From: Saccoglossus kowalevskii
Lineage: Eukaryota > Hemichordata > Enteropneusta > Harrimaniidae
Reading direction: 5' to 3'
Assembly: GCF_000003605.2 (NCBI RefSeq)
Contig: NW_003121425.1
Coordinates: forward strand, 164,861-201,781
DNA length: 36,921 nt
The position numbers were made by a program, and so were the translations under genes. Below, one piece after another: positions 30,401-36,921 of this stretch. Each line of letters opens with the position of its first letter. Position 1 is the stretch's first letter. Below the pieces are notes generated by a model. That model saw only the letters and a program-made list of their open reading frames with translations, did no database searches and was not told the DNA's origin.

Positions 30401-33400
30401 GCAAACCCAGGACTAAACTATAACTCTATGTTTAATTAACAATTTAACCTAGCTTTTTGGTCTGTGTAATAATTACATTTATTAAGTAACTCGAATGTTA
30501 TGTCGCAGTTAACCGAACATCGAGTTACATTTATAGTTGAACGGACAATTATGTGAGAGTACCCCGACCCCATTCAAACAGTTCTAGAAAAAGGTAAATA
30601 TTTGATTCAAGGTGTGCCTATGTAATTTAAGTTAAAATTTGATAAAATTGTCTTGATTTTACTTCATATTTTCTCACCATAAATGCAAAGCCTCGTTTTA
30701 AAATGAACACTACCCGTGTGTATGAGTATGGTACACAAGTGGTCTGACTACTATAATGATTGATATTTTGCAGCTAAATGGGAGCACAAGTGTAAGAACA
30801 GAAAACGATCTGGTAGGTGAATATGTGAATATATTAGTTATTGTCATATGTCGCATATTGTCACACAAAGCAACATAACGTAGGTCAACACACACGTACA
30901 CTGATAGTATTTTAATAGTCAACTACTCTATTAACTATATTACAAACTAAATGTTAGATCATTAAGGTGGCGAGAAGAAAAAATGAATAATAGTGTAGTT
31001 GCGATTAAGGCATTATCCGTTAGTTACTAAGCAAGCCATGTAACTATAACGTTTTCGGAATGCTGAGATATAGAAGAATACAATCGTGCACTTTCAGTAT
31101 TGCTATTTTCTTTCAAGGTTAAGTTACGGAAGTTCCCGTGAACCTTGACAAGAAATTTTTGCGCGATGTTCTTTTTTAATTTTTTACTGTTACCTTACAA
31201 ATGAATTGTTATTTCCGTCTTAGTTCTGGAGATATAGCTTATCAAACTTGAAGTACTGAATTTCACGGAAAGGTGTCATTTTGTGGCATATCATCTTGAA
31301 TTTTCAAGGTGAATGTTCCGGCGATGTACTCCACTATCACCTTGAAGTATTTCATTAGGAATATGTGTATGTGACAATGCCCTCACAGTTTGGAATCAGT
31401 TTATCAACAGCCAATCATATTGCTTCTTTCATCAACGCGCTTGGCCAAGCTATCAACATTGTCGGGGCGGAGCTAAGTCACAAGACGCTTTAAAGACGCG
31501 CACCACTCAACCATGTATTTTTATGGGCTCTGCGCGAGCTGATGTGGAACGCCGGTCGAAAAGCCGTTGAAAATAGCTAAAATCGAAAAAAACAGCACAA
31601 ACTTAACTTTAAAGAAATCCTAAACAACCAAATTTAAATATGTTGTATATGCAGGGTAATCTTGTTACACGGTTCAGGGGGTGTCAACGACCATCCCAAA
31701 GTACTGTTTTCTGAGAGATTTTGGCCTTTGTTTTCACCGTGATAGTTGCCAGGCGCGCAGTGAAAATGCTCGCACAGTGGAAGCTGTGTTGGCTTGCAAT
31801 GGATGTCGAGACAATACAATATTCGGACAAAAGCCGTTCAGGGTACTTAGTTCCGAGTCTGATGTGTTCGTTTTTAGTCGCACTGGAAATGGTAAATCAT
31901 TATGTTATTTACCAGCCTTGCGACCATCGAGCGTGGTAATAGTGTTGAGCCACTGTTGAGTATTATAGAAGAGTAGGTGTTATACCTCAAACAAAGCCGA
32001 CGATGAAGACAACAGAAATGCAAAGCCCCAAGCGCTTTTTGGTAGTCATTGTAACAAAGCTTTCTATTGGTCGGTAAACTTTCTATCGTGCAACCACGTG
32101 ACATGCACGGTTATGAATAGAATTACCGCACGGTGTTGTGGAGGGAGGAGTGTTCGAACGGAGCAACACCGTGCAGGCGGACGATGGTGGCATATTTAAA
32201 GGAGGTGATTACATGCAAACGAGAGGTTTCCGTTCCTATATCCCCGCAGCTCCATGGAGTTCCGAGGAGCTACTTCGCCCTCAAAATTAGAAGTGTCATT
32301 TTAAGCACATTTTGATGTGAACAGATGGTGTAATTTGTGCATCATTATCAGAAAAGTTCGCCGCAAGATGACAATTATAATAGTGCCTATTGTTTCCGTA
32401 AAATGTAATAACAAGTTTCGTCGTATTTATAATCAAATGTACGTTTTTGTCGATGATACTTTATGAATTTATTATAAGAATTTGATCATCTAAGTTATTC
32501 TGTGAAAAGCGATAGAATGTCACACAGAAAGTGACAGAACTTGGAAGTTTCAGCGAGAGTGAGTGATAAATTAAAGAAGGTAGATAGCGTATATGGCCGC
32601 TAATTTATTCAGGGCCTATGTTATATGTGATACCTTCAAACAATACACAAATGACTTGGTTATATGCATGTATTTAACCATAACTGGGTTTTGTGAAATA
32701 AACTGAATTTAGGCACCAAATTGCGCACAGTAAATTTCGATATTTCAATAATTATAATGTGTTATATAATATACAATTGTTAGGATATAAATGCATTTTT
32801 CCTAGTTTCCTCTCACGCTATCTAAATGTAGATCTTGAACTTATACGGACTGTAGTCACTTCCTGTCGGATTATGCATAATTATTATGATATCCTCTTTG
32901 GTGAATTACAGCTCTAGAGTTTCTAGATATGAAACGGGACACATCGAATACTGCTCAGTGTTCCAAATGTGTTGGTTTTGGTGACCCTCATATACATACC
33001 TTCGATGGGACAAAATTCGATTTTGATGGATATTCATCGTCGTATACAATATCTAAGAGCGAAGATGGTGCAGAATATTATTTCAAAATTGACATCTCAA
33101 CTGGGGAAGGAGTCCATCCCAGGGCACCATATGTGATCACTGGTGTAACCATCTTGTCTGGAAATAAAACATATGTATTGTCACGAGACGGTGATGGGGT
33201 TGACCAAGTTATTAAGGTAAATATGATGTAGCTGATGGTGAGGTGTTTTTAATGTATGTGTCGTAAAACGTAATTTACACAAACTAATTGGTCAATACTA
33301 AGTTTGAGTTTTCATCAAAATCAAATTACATCAATACTTGATTAGTATCTCTAAGTTGTAATTGAATATGAATTAATGTACATTATGAATCAATCTTAGC

Positions 33401-36092
33401 CCTTGTTTTACTTTTACTTCTCATAAATTACATAAAAGATATAAAATAAGTAAACTGCGATGCTGATAATATTGTTTGTCATGTTGCCGACGATAATTCG
33501 GAATCTGTTGCTGAATATGACAGTGTAACGTGGAGAAAATTGTGAGCTGGGTTGCCAAGAATGGAATGAATGTAAATGCGAATGCCATCAAAACGAACTA
33601 CATGTTTATACGAATGAAATGTCTAAATCACGCTATATAACACACTATCAATGGAACACCAATAACAGCGGAAACGATAATATTTGGTGTAATTGTTATT
33701 ATTTATTTATCAACATGGACTTATAGACTATTGCAATTTCATATGGTATAATAGTGACATTAGCAGCGCTTCCTCGAATTACACAAATGTGGTGCGAGAA
33801 TCATTACAAATATGACAGTATGCCACGCCTTCTATTTACAGTATAGTATAGTATAGTATAGTAAATTTTATTTGATACAAAATAATGCATGGAAAATGAT
33901 AATGTTAGTAGACTATCATTATACAATGACAAAGTATTAATAAATTGTGTACGACTAGTTATTAACCTTTGGTTCTTACAAACCAATAATGCATGTATTT
34001 TATCACCAATAGCCTTGTCTTCACACAAATTACAAATTCTTTCCTCTGAAGGAATGCCTTTGTATCTTAACCATTCGATTGGCAGTGTATGAGCAGAGAT
34101 TCTAAATTTGGTTATACTTGTTCTGTGATTAATATTTTTTACAAGTTCTAGATATGGCTCAAATTCATATTTTGATTTAAATGTCTTGTAAATGCGTCAT
34201 TTATTATTTTCTATTTTTTGGAGGGCTGGCAACCACTGGTTATCAATATAGGTTTTCTGTAATTTCATTTTTGTTTGTATACTAATGAACTCTACATTAT
34301 CATGTACATTTGATATGTCCTGTAATTTGTTCACAAATTCTGTCCATGTGTTGCCATTTAGTTTGCTTTCTGACTTGAATGCACATTGAACTAAAGGGCT
34401 AAATTCTGAATTTAATATTCTCCTTTGGTATTTTAGCATTTGTGAACATATATCAGTGATGATTGGGTAGCAATGTTACTGGACCTTTTATGTACAACGA
34501 GTGTTTGCTTGCAAAATTTGCAGTTGTTCAAATTGTAATTAGTCATTGAATATTTTTTTGAATGAATGAATCATTTTCAATAATGTTACAATTTTTTGAT
34601 TTAAATAACTTAAAGTTAAAAGCTGCCCATACTTCCGATCCATACAATATGATTGGCAGAACTGTACTTCTGAATAGTTGTATGACATTCTTTGGTGAAA
34701 TGGTATAATTGTGCAAGTTTAGTGTCTGTCTTAGTGCACCTAGTGCTCGCTGTGCTTTCATCACTAAGTTATCTATTGCTAGTTTATAGTTTCCACTGCT
34801 ATGAAAGATAATTCCTAGGTATGTATAAGTGGAAACTATCTCTATTTGCTATTACCTAAATAAAAATTAAAATTATGACTTATGATTCTACCATTTTTTT
34901 TAAATATTATGATTTTAGTTTTATTGATATTTACCTGTAATTTCCACTTTTCACAATAACTGTTTAATTTGTTATTACTATTTTGGAGTCCTGTTTACAT
35001 GATTGCGAAATTAAAATGAGTTACATTTTTGAGACGTATTTATTACTACAAGGCTGTTTCAGCTTTCAAATGAGTAAACGGTCAACGGACACGTTTACCA
35101 GCAATGCTAGAGGCAAACGAGTTATATGACGCTGGTGATATGGTACTACCATGACCAAACACTGTTTTCCTTTGCAATGAGTTTCTCGTACAAAAGACTG
35201 TAGTCGTGAAACGAGCTACACCAACATATTCAGGCTACTTGAAGCGTGATTAATTTTTAATTCTATTTTTTTTAAATATACCTCATAATATTTCATATTT
35301 GTTGGTTTTTTCATTAATTGTATCTACTGTAGAACACGTTGAAATAACTACATGCAATTTTAGCGGATTTGACTCTTGGCATGAATTAACAGAATCTTAT
35401 TTTAGCTAAAGTGTAGACTATTTCCTTGTGAGAATATACATTTTGTTAAATTAGCTACATCTTGAATTAGCGAAATTACAGATTAGCCAAATTAGCTAAA
35501 ATAACATGCTAGCTAAAAAAAAACATGTTTTACAGTATATCCAGAACCTCTCATTTTAATAGCCTGAGCATTGTGGTAGACAAGGCTTTGTTATTATTAT
35601 CAGATATACAATTTAGCAAAATCCATATCATTATACATGAATTTCAGATTGTGTAACATTACTCCTGTCATCTCAAAATATCTTCTGAATTATCGAATGC
35701 AAGGTTTAGTCACAGATTTCCCCAAAACAATGCAATGTAATATTGAAAATGATTTGACAATGTACTGATTGAAATTTAAACTTTTCCCCCAGGACGAAAA
35801 TGGTGATGATATAATGCAAGGAGAATTATTTCAAGAAGTACATAATGACATCCTTGCAGTTCCAGAAAATGACACTGTTATTGAAATTCGAATGGAAAAC
35901 GCAGTAGTTGTAACGTATACTGGACCGAAGTTGACTATACGCATACCAAGTGGTCTTAATTATGTAGTTGATGGTCTGTGTGGAAACATGGATGGTGATC
36001 CGACTAATGACTTCAAAAATGCTGATGGAATTACGTACAATGTCAGCAGTAAAACTGGGGCAAAGGATTTTGTTGACATGTGGAAGAATTGA
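27425..36092 (+). CDS. Gene 2: secreted protein with signal peptide, one beta-defensin-like module and a vWD domain
   Basis: Coding exons 27425-27487, 28179-28227, 28383-28514, 30774-30812, 32912-33216 and 35793-36092 join through GT/AG introns without breaking frame: 888 nt, 295 residues plus TGA. Layout: signal peptide 1-21, linker 22-37, cysteine module about 38-81, basic linker 82-95, vWD domain about 111-295. Intron phases are 0, 1, 1, 1, 0; the last splits the vWD domain where gene 1 does. The protein is presumably exported and disulphide-rich. Three N-glycosylation sequons (NKT, NDT, NVS) lie in the vWD part. It lacks lysozyme sequence and has one cysteine module against five in gene 1. 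No activity can be assigned. The exon at 30774 is short and least certain, though its phase fits exactly. Confidence 0.82.
28179..28227 (+). CDS. Gene 2 exon 2: N-terminal linker
   Basis: A 49-nt exon (acceptor TGTTTAAAG, donor CTTA|GTAAGT), phase 0 in and 1 out, reading VQTDNRQLDVEKRVAL. The Lys-Arg pair could be a propeptide cleavage site before the cysteine module, but that is a guess. Perfect phase agreement with both neighbours supports it. Confidence 0.72.
28326..28380. repeat. TTTA-rich tract forming the polypyrimidine run of an acceptor
   Basis: TTTATTTATT-type repeats run straight into the AG at 28381-28382, so this simple repeat also serves as the pyrimidine tract of gene 2 exon 3. 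Confidence 0.8.
28383..28514 (+). CDS. Gene 2 exon 3: beta-defensin-like cysteine module
   Basis: A 132-nt phase 1-1 exon (donor AACC|GTAAGT). Eight cysteines are spaced C-x4-C-x2-C-x7-CC-x12-C-x5-CC, starting DTECWKLFCGVC and ending ATLCPGTEKCC. The CPGTEKCC end is nearly identical to CPGTETCC in gene 1 module 3. The added cysteine pair at the front recalls gene 1 module 2. Confidence 0.82.
28515..30773. other. Gene 2 intron 3
   Basis: A 2.3-kb intron holding a GAGT minisatellite (29414-29506), preceded by AATAAA at about 29405. The 12-bp motif CATCGAGTTACA occurs near 30347 and 30520. Otherwise unassigned. Confidence 0.6.
29414..29506. repeat. (GAGT)n-type imperfect minisatellite
   Basis: Repeated GAGTGAGT and GAGAGAGT units interrupted by GTGTGAAT and a short unique part. 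An AATAAA just upstream gives it the look of a retroposon tail. Confidence 0.8.
30774..30812 (+). CDS. Gene 2 exon 4: short basic linker
   Basis: A 39-nt phase 1-1 exon between TGATATTTTGCAG and TCTG|GTAGGT, reading PKWEHKCKNRKRS. The NRKR run is a possible proprotein-convertase site separating the cysteine module from the vWD domain, though it lacks the P4 Arg of a full furin motif. Being symmetric it could be skipped without breaking the frame. Confidence 0.6.
31780..32000 (+). pseudogene. RecQ-like helicase fragment, frameshifted
   Basis: The frame reads FGQKPFRVLSSESDVFVFSR, then TGNGKSLCYLPAL (Walker A / motif I, codons from 31882), and VVIVLS. A one-base deletion then shifts to PLLSIIEE, an in-frame stop and VLYLKQSR. 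This matches the RecQ family order: Q-region, DVFV-x-PTG-x-GKSLCYQLPAL, and motif Ia VVVSPLISLMEDQV. Only the start of the helicase core remains. The frameshift and stop make it a pseudogene, either from a cellular RecQ gene or from a repeated RecQ-like gene family of mobile character. It lies in intron 4 of gene 2. Confidence 0.7.
32128..32174. repeat. 11-bp inverted repeat hairpin
   Basis: GCACGGTGTTG (32128-32138) and CAACACCGTGC (32164-32174) are perfect inverted arms with a 25-nt loop. Function unknown; perhaps part of the inserted GC-richer block. Confidence 0.7.
32912..33216 (+). CDS. Gene 2 exon 5: vWD domain, N-terminal half
   Basis: A 305-nt exon (acceptor GTGAATTACAG, donor AAG|GTAAAT), phase 1 in and 0 out. 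It reads MKRDTSNTAQCSKC, VGFGDPHIHTFDGTKFDFDG, YSSSYTISKSEDG and KIDISTGEGVHPRAPYVIT. GDPH-x3-FDG-x-KF-x-F-x-G is the vWD opening. Two usual cysteines are missing: the residue before GDPH is Phe-Gly rather than Cys-Gly, and G-x-C-x-Y is GYSSSY. A C-x2-C lies four residues upstream instead. Confidence 0.9.
33462..33715 (+). pseudogene. LINE reverse-transcriptase fragment on the plus strand
   Basis: Across a one-base frameshift near 33530 the sequence reads ADNIVCHVADDNSESVAEYD, then VEKIVSWVAKNGMNVNANAI, KTNYMFIRMKC, a stop, and NGTPITAETIIFGVI. This follows the RT palm-to-thumb order of LINEs: Y-ADDT (here ADN), W----G-x-N-x-KT-x-YM-F, and the later FLG(V)-type block. It is short, frameshifted and of opposite orientation to the LINE just downstream, so it is a separate insertion. 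Confidence 0.65.
33841..34993 (-). mobile_element. 5'-truncated LINE, CR1/L2-like, with pentamer tail
   Basis: Reading the minus strand from 34993: NKLNSYCEKWKLQVNINKTK, a broken YTYLGIIFHSSGNYKLA, MKAQRALGALRQTLNLHNYT, VIQLFRSTVLPIILYGSEVW, then LQKTYIDNQWLPALQKIENN and CEDKAIGDKIHALLVC. This is the RT thumb and C-terminal part of a CR1/L2/Jockey-type LINE, with a C-x2-C...H...C-like end. The 3' end carries about four ACTAT/GTATA pentamers (33841-33863). CTATTTACA before and CTGTTTACA after look like a target-site duplication with one mismatch. Frameshifts and stops show that it is dead. Confidence 0.82.
35793..36092 (+). CDS. Gene 2 exon 6: vWD domain, C-terminal half, and stop
   Basis: Opens after CTTTTCCCCCAG (ending 35792) in phase 0 and encodes 99 residues: DENGDDIMQGELFQEV, DTVIEIRMENAVVVTYTGPK, then YVVDGLCGNMDGDPTNDF and FVDMWKN-stop. 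The CGLCGNxNGDPxNDF hallmark is present with its first cysteine replaced by Asp (D-G-L-C-G, codons 35970-35984). The TGA at 36090-36092 is followed at once by GTGAGT, a good donor, so a spliced 3' UTR is possible. Confidence 0.9.
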   Translation, partial: DENGDDIMQGELFQEVHNDILAVPENDTVIEIRMENAVVVTYTGPKLTIRIPSGLNYVVDGLCGNMDGDPTNDFKNADGITYNVSSKTGAKDFVDMWKN

Positions 36093-36921
36093 GTGAGTAT
36101 CTACACTTGGTGGTATTCACATTATCTTGGTTGGAACGTTTCCAGCATCCACTCCTGATGCAATACTTGCCCCTGGCGCCATTTGCAAGACGTCATTTGA
36201 GTAGATATATACTTATGAATGCCATGCTACACGTATTATCTATTTATGTCTGTTGAAAATCCAATACATGGCTATTAATTGTGTAACAGCGCCAAAAAGG
36301 ACCGACTAAACTTGGTAATTTATAGAAGAACTGTTGAACTCGTGGAGCTAGACAAGTTTCCTTGTTTTGTGACAAACAGTTCAACACATGCATCTACCAT
36401 GTCATTCATATATCAATATTGTTGACAAAGAATGATATGTTTTTCTTGTGTCATGTTTAACTATTGTAGGTCAAAACCTTCACATTGACAGCTTTCAAAA
36501 GTTAAATAAAATTATTTGTCAGCAAGAAAATGCAATTAGTTGTTACTCACCTGAAATATTAAAACTCGGAACATAAATAACAGAAAAACTCCGGAGAGTT
36601 GATGGGTATGTCAACGATTTGTAAATGCGCAAACAACGATGGCTAAATAAGATGAATTACAACCAAGACTACAACATAATATACCAAGAACACAAAACAC
36701 TACTAATATCCTGCGACTAAAGTTTGGCAGACACCATATGTTGTACTTTTTAAATAAAATAAATAACAATTGTGATATATATATATCTATACATTTCTCA
36801 GTTTTTGACAGCAAAATTTAATTGTATATTGTCGTTTCGCCTAATTTAATAACTTTATTTTGGTTTATTTTCAGGCTGTTAAAGAAGATTGATATTGGAA
36901 TAATTTTGATTTTACATTGGT
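36093..36921. other. 3' region of gene 2, possible UTR intron and exon
   Basis: AATAAA occurs at 36505-36510 and 36753-36758 and could end an unspliced transcript. Alternatively the GTGAGT at 36093 could pair with the acceptor TTTATTTTCAG ending at 36874, making 36875 onward a 3' UTR exon (GCTGTTAAAGAAGATTGA). The sequence does not decide between them. Confidence 0.4.

Larger units (their letters stand above)
30813..32911. other. Gene 2 intron 4
   Basis: A 2.1-kb intron. The part from about 31,100 to 32,300 is richer in GC than its surroundings and contains inverted CAAGGT arms, a dead RecQ-like helicase fragment and an 11-bp hairpin. It looks like one inserted, foreign-composition block. 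Confidence 0.55.
33217..35792. other. Gene 2 intron 5, host to two LINE fragments
   Basis: A 2.6-kb intron containing a plus-strand RT fragment (33462-33715) and a minus-strand LINE 3' end (33841-34993). The stretch 35000-35780 is AT-rich with several short GCTAAA/TTAGCTA repeats near 35385-35520 and nothing coding. Confidence 0.65.

Overview
The window looks like AT-rich nuclear DNA from an invertebrate animal. Its coding exons are short, bounded by GT/AG splice sites and far apart. The introns and the space between genes are full of old retrotransposons and microsatellites. An exon of an invertebrate-type (i-type) lysozyme, secreted von Willebrand D (vWD) proteins, and DIRS-like, L1/Tx1-like and CR1/L2-like remnants suggest a lophotrochozoan such as a mollusc, brachiopod or annelid. 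The sequence alone cannot settle the phylum. No bacterial-style operons, CRISPR arrays or convincing tRNA/rRNA genes were seen.

Gene 1 (plus strand, about 403-7800) is a modular secreted protein. An i-type lysozyme exon (403-573, or ending at a stop at 590) is followed by five cysteine-rich, beta-defensin-like exons (1007-1132, 2191-2316, 2858-2986, 3177-3332, 3421-3564). All six can be read as phase 1-1 symmetric exons. A vWD domain split over two exons (5361-5599 and 6817-7100) comes next, then a tiny last exon (7740-7746) and an AATAAA at 7783. Whether the lysozyme exon is spliced to the rest is the central open question. The phases match, no separate first exon or polyA signal lies between them, but the splice donor is weak.

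Gene 2 (plus strand, 27425-36092, six coding exons, 295 codons plus stop) is a shorter paralogue: signal peptide, one beta-defensin-like module, a short basic linker and a vWD domain split by a phase-0 intron at the same place as in gene 1. The two vWD domains have each lost a different cysteine of the usual CGLCG motif: CGLLG in gene 1, DGLCG in gene 2.

Between the genes, 7.8-27.4 kb is repeat territory. A Penelope-like 3' remnant lies near 10.6-11.1 kb. A directly repeated unit carrying a broken DIRS-like reverse transcriptase/RNase H occurs twice (unit A 11483-19523, unit B about 19526-23788). Unit A was later interrupted by a 4.85-kb decayed L1/Tx1-like LINE (14532-19383, minus strand) flanked by an 11-bp target-site duplication; unit B preserves the empty site. 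A patch of about 666 bp is nearly identical between the two units although their flanks are clearly diverged, which points to recent sequence exchange. A third, very diverged fragment lies near 25.27-25.42 kb.

The large introns of gene 2 hold a frameshifted RecQ-like helicase fragment (31.78-32.0 kb), a plus-strand LINE reverse-transcriptase fragment (33.46-33.71 kb) and a 5'-truncated minus-strand CR1/L2-like LINE (33841-34993) with a pentamer tail and likely target-site duplication. Together the two genes look like a local cluster of secreted, disulphide-rich proteins, possibly mucosal or innate-immune. That role is inferred from domain content only.
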